64,000 nucleotides of DNA from Rhynchonema sp. JSB1_4 (taxonomy: Eukaryota; Nematoda; Chromadorea; Monhysterida; Xyalidae). This document shows positions 38,701 through 47,892 of this stretch, piece by piece. The stretch is taken from assembly GCA_030248065.1 (NCBI GenBank), contig JASAMV010000742.1, positions 96,928 through 160,927 of the forward strand, given 5' to 3'. Made by a program: the position numbers and the translations under genes. Every line of letters starts with the position of its first letter. Position 1 is the first letter of the stretch. Below the pieces are notes generated by a model. The model saw nothing but the letters and a program-made list of their open reading frames with translations. It made no database searches and was not told the origin of the DNA.

Positions 38701-41700
38701 AAAAATTTTATTCGAACCAAATGTTTCAGAAGACGCAGAATGTGACATTTTGGTGTTTATTTAGTGTGAAAATACTTGAATTCAGTCACTTGATCCAAAA
38801 AATCGCACTAATAATGCGAAGGAGCAAAAATTTGCCTGTTTTTGGTCCAAAAACAGGTGTCGGGTGTCGGGTTTTTTCCAAAAACTAGATGTCGGGTGTC
38901 GGGTTTTTTTGGAACTGTCGGGTGTCGGGTGTCGGCTTTTTTTCTCAAATGTCGGGTGTCGGGTATTTCCAGATGTCGGGTGTCGGCTGTCGGGTGTCGG
39001 GTACCCCCCCGACCTCTAACCCTAGTGGGCCCTGATATTGGGTTTTGGGTATTGGCTTGGGTCAAAAAATCGGTATTGTCCCCATGCCTACTGTACCTTG
39101 GGGGGACCCCCACCCCCCCCTGCCACACCATTGGCACCAATACCAATACCCAGCAATACCAATACCAGTTTCTGGTATTGGTATTGGGTATTGGTTCACG
39201 TCTGGTATTGGTATTGGGTTCACGCAGGCATTGGGCCAAAACCAATACCTGTGATGCCAAACGCAAAAACCCAATGCCAAACCAATACCAAACACAATAC
39301 CAGGCACCAAACCCAATACCAAACCAATACCAAACCCAATACCTGACCCAATACTCAATACCCAATACCCAACACCCTATACCCAATACCAACCCAACAG
39401 TGTAGTTCCTGGTCCGGAGGAGGAACAGGCGGTACCCCCTTTTTTTCGGAGGGGGAACAGACGTACCCACCTGGAGGGGAAGGGGGGAGGACCCAAAATT
39501 GGAGAAAAGTCATTTTTTGAGGTCGAAATTTGGCTCATTTTTGCCCCTTTTAGGAAAAAATCTCAATAAAAAGGGTGTTTTGGCGATTTTTGACGACATT
39601 TCAAAAATCACTAAAATTTTTAAAATCACTAAAAATCACGACATTTTAAAAATCACTGATTTCATGTCTAAAAATGCCTATTTTAGGCCAAACTTTGCCT
39701 ATTTTAGGTAAAAATTGGGGGAGCAGACGTACCCGGAGGGGGAACAGTGGGGCAGGCGTACCATGGAGGGGGAATAGACGTACCCGAGGGGGACCCACCT
39801 CCCCCCAGGAACTACACTGCAAGCCAATACCCTATACCCAATACCAACCCAATACCAGAACCAATACCGGGAACCCAAGTGGTATTGGGTATTGGTCTGT
39901 GCCTGGTATTGGTATTGGGTCTGATTTTGGTATTGGGTATTGGTCCATGCCTGGTATTGGTATTGGGTATTAGTATCGGGTCTCAAAACAGGTATTGTGC
40001 CCATTGCCTAATCCCCCCCCCCCGATTTTGCCCTAAAAGTCCCAATTGTTTTACCAAAATGGCCAATATTAGTGTAAAGTAAAATCAGTGGTTTTTACCT
40101 CAAATTACCCAAAATTCGCTCGCTACGCGCGAAAATACTGCGTTTACACACGATTCCATACATAATAAAAACATTAAAATTTGTCACCCAAAAACCTAAC
40201 CCCCAACCCCCCGGCCTAAGTACCAAACCCCCCGGGCCTTCGGCTCTGGTACAGTAGGTATCCGCCATCTCTGAGCCGCCCGGTACAGTAGGTATCCCCT
40301 CCAGAGTACCGCCAACGCTGAGTAACATACTATTTCGCTGTTTTCGAAATTCCTCGTCTGTGTTTAGGCTTTTGCGAGAGTGTCAAAGAGTTGAAGCTGA
40401 ACATACCGTAAAAACCTAATACGTGACTATTAATTTACTGACCCCATTTTGGGGTGCTGTGTTGCGGGCTGGGGCTCTATTCCGGCCAGGGGGGCGTTCT
40501 ATTAATGCTCTGACCCGTCTCCGAGCTAAATTGCTCCCTGAAATGCGCTACACATAAAAGTGTATTTGAAACAAATTTATTTATAGTGACTTCGTTGGTT
40601 TTTCAATCATTTTTATCGATTGCCGTTCGAGGTCTCTTGGTTTCACACAGATGGCAGCGGATTGGGAGGACACGCGTGAGGCGCGACTTGAACACGAGGC
40701 AGATGTCAATGACATCACATCACGGGTGACCATTGAACAATTGGAGGAACGAAGACGAACGCGCTTGTTGAATGATGCGGGTGGAAAGCAGATGAAACAT
40801 TTGTTACCGATAAAGACTGACACTGGCAGGATTGTGACACAGAGCGTCGAGGTTGGATGTACTTTCGCTTCCAGGAAAGTTCAGTTGGTGTTGGTGACTC
40901 ACATGAAGCCATATCATGTTTGATCGTAAGGATAAACGTCGCAGCACAGCACGGACCGGACCATGGAAAGGCAAACACAATACTTTGACATTGAGTCGAA
41001 GCACTAGTTTCGATCCGATCTGCGGAAAAGTTTGTTCACGAAGCGAGTAGGTAGCTTAATAACTTATACGCTGCTCAAAATTGTTTCGTTACTGTCCAAT
41101 TCACACAACAAAACTTGTATTTGCCTTGCCGCAGTTTAATCCCCACGCATGTGCCGTGCGCAATAGATTATTAACATTAGTAGTGCATTGATGAATATGC
41201 AGATCGATGACCAAAACGACGACACTCAATCAGACATTGATTGGACGGAGCAAATGGACAACGCGGTGGCTCAAGGATTGCTCGACGGTGAATTGGCTGC
41301 TGACAAACAACATGTGGAGTTGAGAACGTTGGATGCCTGCAAAATGCATATGGCCACCATCAGTCATCAGATACTGCAAGACCCAGAGACACAGGTGAAT
41401 GAACACAGAAAATGGTTGTCGTATTTTTGTCAAAAAATGTTTAAGATATCATTATAGTTAGGCAGAAGGCGTGTATGTTGCAGATTACAAAGCTCAAGCA
41501 GCTATTGGCATTGGCGTCGCCTGAATCTCCAATCGAACCCAAGCTACAGCCAGTTGTTCAGCGATTCGCTATTGCGTCGTTGCTAGAAATATTCGTCGAC
41601 ATCGTCCCCGGCTACAGGATACGTGCGACCGAGTCGAATGACACCAAATTGGACGCCGATACCGGACAGCAGGTCTGATTGAGCAAGATTATTTTGATCT

Positions 41701-44700
41701 GTCGATTTTCAATGAGCCCTCTGGGACTGGGAGCCATAAAATTTTAAGCGTTGCATTCTAGGTCAAAAAGGAGACACGAAAATTGCTGGAGTTCGAACAG
41801 GGCCTGTTGCGTTACTACAGGCAGTTTCTGCAGCGGTTGGAGACGCTCGTTCAGCCAGGTTTGCTATCAATACATACTGTACATGCCTGTCTGAAGATGT
41901 TCACCAATTTTATTGTTTTTATCCTCATTTTTTTCGTCTTTTCTTCTGCTATGTTTTGTTAATATAATTCTGATGTCCATTTGTCAGTAATTTTTCTAAT
42001 GTTTACATAGCTTTGCCTGATCGCTTAAACATTTCTCCGTCTGACATAAAAGTAGGAAATAGAAACTATGGGTGGAATCAGTGGTGTCGTTGGGAAATGA
42101 AAGTCAGGATACCGGATACCCAAAATCCAAAATTTTCGGATACCGGATACCCAAAATGAAAAATCTCGGATACCAGGGGGGGGGGGTTGCTCCCCAAAAT
42201 AAAAAATCTCGGATACCCAGGGGGGGTTTGTTAAAAAAAAGGTCAATTTTTTAGAGGAAAATGGAGCAAAATTGGTGTTGGAAGCGCACAAAATGGTCAT
42301 TTTTGGGGTTATGCTTGCGCCAGCAAGCGATTTTGGGCATTTTGGAGGTAAAAATGGGCTATTTTTACGGTTTTCGGAAAAATTTTAGGGTAGGATACCC
42401 CTGGGCAAAAAGTCAGGATACCGGATAACCCTGGGTGAAAAAATCAAGATACCGGATACTAGGGGGGGTAACCCCCCCTTCCCCCCCCAACGACACCACT
42501 GGGTGGAATTGTCGAAACGGTGTAAAGGTCAGTTGGGCGTAAAGGTCGGTGTAAAGTTCGGTCGTAGCTCGGTGTAAACGTGAAACATTGCCTGTTATTA
42601 ACGTGGAATGTTTCAAGTTTACACCGAGGTCTTTCACACTGAGCTGTCGACCGAGCTTTTCACCGACCTAAACACCCAACTGACCTTTACACCGTTTCGA
42701 AAATATCACCCTATGCCCGGACATAGATAAAATAATTTTGTATGGAAATATTTTCATGTCTCGCTTTCCGCGTTTAACCTAAGTCCACCCTAAGTCAGGA
42801 AGTTATTCGCGTTTCATCAGCGATCAAAAAGTATTTTGTTGTATCAACAAAAGTAGACAACAAATTTTCAGCGCTCTCTTCCAAAAGCACGCCGAAAACA
42901 TGTGCCATCGCTGCGAACATGCTGAACAAGCTGATGGTCCGTGTCACACACTTCAACTACATCAACAATATCATCAATGTTGTTGTTCAGTTGGCAGCAT
43001 GTCAGAATCAAGAGGTTTGATCGACGTTGCTTTTCGTTATTTTGCTCTTTTCTGTATTTATTTAGTCTGCCAATTCTGGGGCCCGATGAACTGAGGGGCG
43101 CGACCCACTGGGTTTGGTGTCACAGGCTTTGACTTGGGCTTGATGTTAGGCTCAGGCCTTGGCTGGCGTTGGCTTGGGCTTGATGTTAGGCTCAGGCCTT
43201 GGCTGATAAGGTTAGATTTAGGCTTGTTTGACCAGGAACCCAGTTGATCGAGCCCCACTTTACGAGCCTGTTTCCGAAATACCGTGTAAGGGGTGCCTGT
43301 GTGAGAACGTGGGTGTTCCACACACGAAAATGAACAAATTTATTCAGATCCGCCAGTTATGCTGTGCTGGTCTTGAAGACCTCTTCGCCGCAGACGAGAC
43401 GAGCGGTGAAGCGACACTGCACGCTGTTCGTACAATCAACAAATTGGCGTCTGCAAAATTGCAGAAAGTCCACCCCGATCTGTTGTGCACGCTGGTGCAT
43501 TTGAAAGTGAAGGTTGATGAAATGTTTTACTTTCATGAATTGTGTTTTCGAGCTTGAAATGAATTAATTGTTGGTGGGAAATCGGGAAAAATAAGAAATG
43601 AATTTTGTTTCGCAGGAAGTTGAGAGAGGATCGGATATCGAAGCGCGACGCGCCGAGAGACAGAAACGCAAGGAGGAGCTCAGGAGCATGAACAAGAAAG
43701 CCAGGAAGGTGGGGGACGTTTGATCAAATCGTGTATGATGGTACCAGATTATAACTTTTCTATTGATTTAGTACGAGAAACAACTGGATGCATTACGCTC
43801 GGAGTTGAGGGAGACCGAAGCACGTCAAGACAGGAATGCGCGACTAAGAATTGTGAGTTAAAAATTTGGACTGTTTTTTCTTCAGAAAAAATCGTAAAAA
43901 ATAACTATTTTTACAAATATTTTTAACAATTTCAGAACACAGAAACAATGAAATGCGTGTTCCACATCTATTTCATTGTGCTGCGTCGTGCGCCACGCAC
44001 CAAACTGCTGCGGCCAACATTGGAAGGACTCTCCAAATTCGCACATTTGATCAACATCGATTTCTATGATGATTTGGTCGGCAGTTTGTACGATCTGATT
44101 GAACACCAGGTTGATGCCTGTCTTGTGCGTTTTGCTGACTTTGTTTTATTGTTGTATTCCTCATCTATTCGGAGCGAAAACCTTTTCGCACTTGACAGCG
44201 ACAGATAATTTGATCGCTTTTTGTAAGTTCTCTGGAGGAACGGCATAAAAAATGTGATAATTAAACCAATCGTTAATTTCTGACAGTATCTACACGCACT
44301 CGACTGTGCGCAAGCCATCCATACCGTATTCCAACTGTTGTGCGGCGAGGGTCATTCAATTAATATTGATCCTTCACGATTCTATCACTCCATGTATCGA
44401 CTACTGCCTGTGATTGTGCTGGAAAGTGATGCCGGTTTGTTTGATGACGTTGCGTTGTCGTTTGTTTTGTTTGTGTCGGCAATGTGCAGCTCCGTGCAAC
44501 TGCCTGTTATTTTCCTCAGAATTTCAACTGAAACAATTCGACGTCTGTCTGCGTGCGCTGGACATCATGCTGGTGCAGAGAAGAAAGCTGGTTGGTCGCT
44601 CTCTGACCTGGTTTTTTTCCAAAATTTATGAAATACACAATAGTTTTGTTTGCTTTCAGCTGAACACTGACCGTGTGGCGGCGTTCATCAAACGTTTGTC

Positions 44701-45464
44701 CCTTCTCTGTCTGGTCACTCCGCGAACAAGCACGTTGTTGGCCATGTTGGCCGCGATACGCTCTTTCTTATTGGTTAGTTCTGTTCATCATTTGCAAGTC
44801 ATCGATCGGTGTGATTTTGCATATCCTTTGCAACACGATATGGTACCTGTCAGTAGTTTTTTTATTTCTGATGTCGATTGTCGTTGCAGACGAACAGTAA
44901 ATTGATGAATTTGGTGAATTTTGACGATGACGAGCTTGTGGGCACATTCGGACGTCAATACATGCCGGCCATCAATGATCCCGAACATTGCAATGCGTTG
45001 GGCAGCATGCTTGTCGAGCTCAGGGCACTCCATGTTGGTTGCTTGAGCTCATCTGATGCAATCTTGGAACTTGTGCTTTTCAGTTTGCATCTCATTTTTG
45101 TTTCTCTCAGAATCATCCGAATGCAATCGTGAAACAATTTGTTGACAACATCTTACACGGTGTGCCGTTGCATGGTGTGCACAGATTGAAACCAGAGTTG
45201 GGCTACAAGTGTGTTTTTTCTTAATTTTTATTCACAGCATGATAAAGCAGGCCCGTTTTCGTAAACTTCAACATTATTTTGTGACAATTTCGTAATATCA
45301 ATCAAGCAACAGCAACGAAATGACTTTCTTTCAGAAAACCATGGGAATATTTGAATATGCACAACACTCCAAGCAACGATGATAATGCTGAACATAACAC
45401 GAATATTCTTGAATATCGGAAGAAAGTCGTAAAACAAACAAAGGTCGGTTCGTCCAGATTATAA
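35716..45464 (+). CDS. NOC3L: NOC3L (nucleolar complex protein 3), 16 exons
   Basis: Nucleolar HEAT-repeat factor needed for maturation and export of pre-60S ribosomal subunits. Exons: 35716-35937, 40651-40851, 41203-41394, 41484-41672, 41762-41858, 42872-43014, 43348-43512, 43616-43708, 43772-43852, 43936-44109, 44287-44425, 44520-44590, 44660-44773, 44890-45033, 45111-45208, 45335-45464. Total 2253 bp, 750 aa (human 800). The Lys/Arg-rich N-terminus looks like a nucleolar signal. Family landmarks occur in order: KHLLPIKTDTG, CKMHMATISHQIL, FAIASLLEIFVDIVPGYRIR, VTHFNYINNIINVVVQLA, LRPTLEGLSKFAHLINIDFYDDL, GEGHSINIDPSRFY, LDIMLVQRRKL and AAFIKRLSLLCLV. Exon 1 is assigned from phase, charge and position rather than strong similarity. 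Intron 1 (4.7 kb) is mostly nested transposons; intron 5 holds two more. Confidence 0.93.
36066..36180. repeat. Repeat starting ACCGTAAAACCTAAAATAC, related copy near 40408-40500
   Basis: Both segments run ACCGTAAAA(A)CCTAA.., then CTGACCCC.TTTTxGGGG, then GCTGT.TT.GGGG and GGGGCTCTATT. They are diverged copies of one short dispersed element in direct orientation. A third relative lies at about 36760-36825. Ends and duplications could not be fixed. Confidence 0.5.
36270..36666 (+). mobile_element. hAT-type MITE, family 1 (TIR CAGTGTAGTTCCTGG)
   Basis: 397 bp with ends CAGTGTAGTTCCTGG...CCAGGAACTACACTG and a perfect 8-bp target duplication GTGCAGAT (36262-36269, 36667-36674). Subterminal regions repeat GTACACTAACCGCC. 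The AT-rich core is shared with the copies at 37712, 39398 and 55549. No coding capacity. Confidence 0.94.
37216..37625 (+). mobile_element. hAT-type MITE, family 2 (TIR CAGTGTAGTGGC)
   Basis: 410 bp. The left end CAGTGTAGTGGC matches the complement of the right end (CATAGTAGTGGC) at 10 of 12 positions. Perfect 8-bp target duplication GCATGGGG (37208-37215, 37626-37633). Its removal restores the left end of the TA-flanked element around it. Internal words are GAGGTAAGTA and GAGGTATGATT. Confidence 0.88.
37712..38123 (+). mobile_element. hAT-type MITE, family 1, second copy
   Basis: 412 bp with the same terminal CAGTGTAGTTCCTGG repeats and AT-rich core as 36270-36666. Subterminal words differ (GTACGTCTGTTCCCCCTCC). 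The flanks are CCAATA-type repeats and show no clean duplication. Confidence 0.87.
38507..39024 (+). mobile_element. hAT-type MITE, family 3 (TIR TAGGGTTAGAG)
   Basis: 518 bp. The left end TAGGGTTAGAG matches the complement of the right end CTCTAACCCTA perfectly, and the 8-bp duplication GTGGGCCC is perfect (38499-38506, 39025-39032). The start TAGGG fits the hAT end rule. Most of the subterminal DNA is the word GTCGGGT, with one inverted block around 38560-38660. Confidence 0.92.
39398..39819 (-). mobile_element. hAT-type MITE, family 1, third copy (reverse orientation)
   Basis: 422 bp with CAGTGTAGTTCCTGG ends. The core is inverted relative to the other copies. Flanking octamers CAACCCAA and CAAGCCAA differ at one base, a slightly decayed target duplication. 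It sits in the outermost TA-flanked element. Confidence 0.88.
42069..42711 (+). mobile_element. TA-flanked fold-back MITE, interrupted by a hAT MITE
   Basis: Arms starting near 42069 and ending at 42711 share GTCGAAACGGTGTAAAGGTC-type sequence in inverted orientation with GTGTAAA words repeated. TA borders both ends (42067-42068, 42712-42713). A separate MITE (42079-42501) sits ten bases inside the left end. Located in NOC3L intron 5. Confidence 0.75.
42079..42501 (+). mobile_element. hAT-type MITE, family 4 (TIR CAGTGGTGTCGTTGGG)
   Basis: 423 bp. The 16-bp terminal inverted repeats are perfect, as is the 8-bp target duplication GGTGGAAT (42071-42078, 42502-42509). Subterminal words are GGATACC(GGATACCC). 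No coding capacity. It landed in the left arm of an older fold-back element. Confidence 0.95.
43078..43256 (+). repeat. Inverted-repeat-bounded segment with a 40-bp tandem duplication, NOC3L intron 6
   Basis: The ends GGGGCCCGATGAACTG and CAGTTGATCGAGCCCC are inverted with two mismatches. Between them GGCTTGATGTTAGGCTCAGG recurs twice, about 40 bp apart. It may be a decayed MITE. No target duplication was found. Confidence 0.5.
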
Positions 45465-45813
45465 GAGCTCAATTTCATGCCCACAAAGGACGACACTGAG
45501 AAAACTTTTATAAGATCATGACAATGACGAGGGTTTTGCACCTAATCTGCTTACATTGAGCAAACTGTTGACAAATAAACCGACAAGCAAATAAACACAT
45601 GTCGGAAATGCTTACAATTTCAGGTAGACAAGCCGGGAACGAACGAACATCGAACCAACTGCAGTGAGATTTGTGCGGCTATTCAATCAACATACGTCAA
45701 ACTGAATTTATAGCAGCAATTTTACGTGGAAATGTCAGATCTTTTTGCACACAACCTTTGACGAGTTACAGCTGATCAATTGAATTTATTGTATTGCTTG
45801 ATGAGCGAACGTG

Positions 45814-47082
45814 CTATTGTGGTTTTTGTATATCGGTCAGTTCGGTGTCAATTTTATCTAGCTCGCCGAGAATACTCTGAAAAAATGGAAAATTTCATGA
45901 GTATTCTTGACCTGATTAAATTTTTTGAATAATTTTAAACAGTTGTCCACACCTGCAAATGCTGCACCATAGCTTTGCGTTTCGCTCTTGTCCGTTCCCG
46001 CTTTTCACCATCTTCTTCACCCAATTGAAATGCGTCCAGATATTCCAGTGCCCTCATACAATCTTCATTGACTGCCAGACGTCGTTTCACTGCTTTGCGA
46101 ACCGTTTCGCTGTGCTCCTTTTGTGGAAGGAACCCCTAAAATTTTGAAGACTTTCGTGTTTGAACAAATTCATCATCCTTCTTTGTTTCCCGTCTCCAAC
46201 CTAAAGTAAAACTGCGCCAACACGAGCCCGATTTCGGAGCTGGCAAAATGGTGAAACATTCATGACGTGGCTGCTGATTTGGGAAATGTTACACGTTGTG
46301 GCATACAACATAGAGCATGATGATTTTCTCTTTTGCGTTTTGCAAGTTCACCACCTCCGAAATCGGGCTCGTGTTGGCGTAGTTTGTCTTTACCTTTTTC
46401 ACGCTATCCAGCTCGTCTCGCAAACTTTTCGCGTTCTTATCAATTGTACAAAGCGTGTTTGACTCAAAATCATTGAGCTTCAGCTCGTTATCGGATGGTG
46501 GTTGATCGGGCTAAAATTTGGGCTTTGGGCTAGATTGTTGTTGATCAGAAAATTAAAAATTGTTTTTGAAATTTATAGTTACCTTTTTACCAAGCACCAT
46601 GACTTTGTCCTTGTCTTTGAAGTTCAGTTGTGTGAGTGTCTGATCGTCTTGTTCGCTTGTCAATGTTTTGCCTAGAAAACGGGCCTGGCTCGTGGCCGCA
46701 CTCAGACAAACGCGAAAAGTTCAGCACAACAGCAACTACTTAACCACGGGCCTAAACCACAGTGATGCTCAAACAAAGTGTTTCAGAGGCTGTTTGGCGT
46801 GCGCTGTGGATGATGACTACGCTGAAAAACTTTTTGCTTCTTTTTCGCTTTTCGCGTTTGTCTGAGGGCGGCCTAACATCTTTGTTTTTGGCACAAAAGT
46901 ATGTCAAAGCCAACCTCGATGTATGAGCCTCATATTCGCGACAGCAGTGCCGGTTCTTCTCTCCACCTCTTGTCTAAGTGCGCCCAATGTCCAATCCGAT
47001 CCACCAGGTGTTTGATCACCACTCTGGTGACTATCACCGTTTTGTTGAGCGCAATTGGTGTCCAAATCGAACTTTTGTGTGC
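45814..47082 (-). CDS. BAG1: BAG1 co-chaperone (ubiquitin-like plus BAG domain), N-terminus unresolved
   Basis: HSP70 nucleotide-exchange co-chaperone in the cytosol or nucleus. Exons in coding order: 47082-46915, 46671-46583, 46510-46394, 46135-45953, 45876-45814. The first two carry a ubiquitin-like domain (TLGALRQEVERRTGTAV, LIHRGKTL, LNFKDKDKVMVLGKK). After a spacer, the BAG helices follow (GFLPQKEHSETVRKAVKR, NEDCMRALEYLDAF, RAKRKAMVQHLQ). The short last exon ends in SILGELDKIDTELTDI. The order UBL, spacer, GFLP, BAG matches vertebrate BAG1. The first listed exon begins in phase 1, so a start exon lies upstream; an in-phase segment with a good donor at 47309 is a candidate but lacks an ATG I can defend. 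BAG1 and the aminotransferase to its right are transcribed away from each other. Confidence 0.83.
46208..46386. repeat. Intronic hairpin in BAG1 (about 30-bp arms)
   Basis: Left arm 46208-46239 and right arm 46355-46386 are inverted copies of CTCCGAAATCGGGCTCGTGT plus about 10 more matching bases, separated by about 115 bases. It lies in the intron between exons 46394-46510 and 45953-46135, a few bases from the 5' splice site. Confidence 0.8.
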
Positions 47083-47892
47083 CTAAAAGACCTACAGTTG
47101 CGGTTTAGGAGTCAAACATAGGCTCATAAGAATGAAATGGTTCATGTTTTTTGAGAGGGGAATAAAATTCCACAAACCTTGAACAATGTGCAGCAACATT
47201 GTTTTCGTGAAAATGTCGAGAAATTTATTATTATATCGAACTGGTTGACTCACAAGCTGCAAAGCGTGAGCAATATCAATGAATCTTTGGTGCACTCACA
47301 CCAGGCGTGGTCGTGACGATGTTGTACACATGGCGTGCTTTCGATGTTTCAGTGCTTATGATGTCACGCCTCTGCAAATACTGGCCGCTGCCCGGGCAAA
47401 TGGTTTACGCTTTTTGCCTGGCTGAGCCACACTCAAGCGGACATCAAGGCAATATACTGCTTTGCAGCTTAACGGAAATGCCGTTTTGCACGTAACGAGT
47501 TGTGCACTCATTGCAAACAGGACAAATCTTCAAGCTGTGCCTTTTTGCTCCATTCTTTTTTGTTGCAAGTCGTTACCTTACTTTTGACCTGTGTGAATCC
47601 TAATTTTGTACTGTCAATGTTTTTCATGCCGTCAGGCGTCGTTATCGATCTTGTCGTCTGTTATCAGAACTGGGGAAAGAGGCATGCATAAAAGATGCAC
47701 CTTATCATTCGAATTCGTGTAAAAACCCCGGCTACCGACCGTTTTATTACGGTGCACAAGCTTGCTTGACTTTGTGCTTCACCTTGGTGACTAATCTTGC
47801 ACATTCCGTAACTTATATATTGCTAAATCTCCATTTTCTTTTAAAGTTGCGTTACCAATCACTCAAAGGTCCAGCGCCATCCCTGGATCACC
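47083..47892. other. Intergenic region between BAG1 and aspartate aminotransferase
   Basis: Should contain the missing 5' exon of BAG1 (minus) and the promoter of the aminotransferase (plus). No other feature was recognised. Confidence 0.45.

Larger units (their letters stand above)
37207..39088 (+). mobile_element. Second TA-flanked (TATTGG)n element, nested third level
   Basis: The ends GGCATGGGGGCAATACC and GGTATTGTCCCCATGCC are inverted with one mismatch in 17, bordered by TA (37205-37206, 39089-39090). This is the same family as 36923-40008. The left end is split by the MITE at 37216, and two more elements lie inside at 37712 and 38507. Confidence 0.72.
36938..39133 (+). mobile_element. 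hAT-like element inserted in the left end of the 36923-40008 element
   Basis: A perfect 8-bp target duplication GCACCAAT borders it (36930-36937, 39134-39141). The ends CAGTGATGTAGC...and...CACACCATTG are imperfect inverted repeats (about 9 of 13). Subterminal words are ACCTACTGTACC. Removing it rejoins the left inverted repeat of the outer element, which is strong evidence for the boundaries. It holds a further TA-flanked element. Confidence 0.75.
36923..40008 (+). mobile_element. TA-flanked element with (TATTGG)n subterminal repeats, outermost of a nest
   Basis: The left end GGCATGGGCACCAAT (36923-36937) continues as ACCAATACC after the inserted element, at about 39142. The right end is GGTATTGTGCCCATTGCC (to 40008). 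Both are bordered by TA (36921-36922, 40009-40010). The ends are inverted with two single-base gaps. Long subterminal stretches are variations of TATTGG/CCAATA. The left end was later interrupted by a hAT element (36938-39133), and another MITE sits at 39398. No transposase seen; the TA border suggests a Tc1/mariner-like mobiliser. Confidence 0.7.

Noticed and set aside
36342..39470. Many Pro/Gly/Tyr-rich open frames in NOC3L intron 1
   Set aside because: They are translations of GGGGG, TATTGGG and GTCGGG repeats of MITEs and run through several elements and both strands.
37635..39990. (TATTGGG)n as simple microsatellites
   Set aside because: Runs are imperfect and organised as subterminal blocks of TA-flanked elements with matching ends, so a transposon explanation fits better.
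46915..47082. Alternative frame reading VIVTRVVIKHLV in the first supported BAG1 exon
   Set aside because: It looks like a beta strand but cannot reach the ubiquitin-like helix TLGALRQEV or the next exon in phase.
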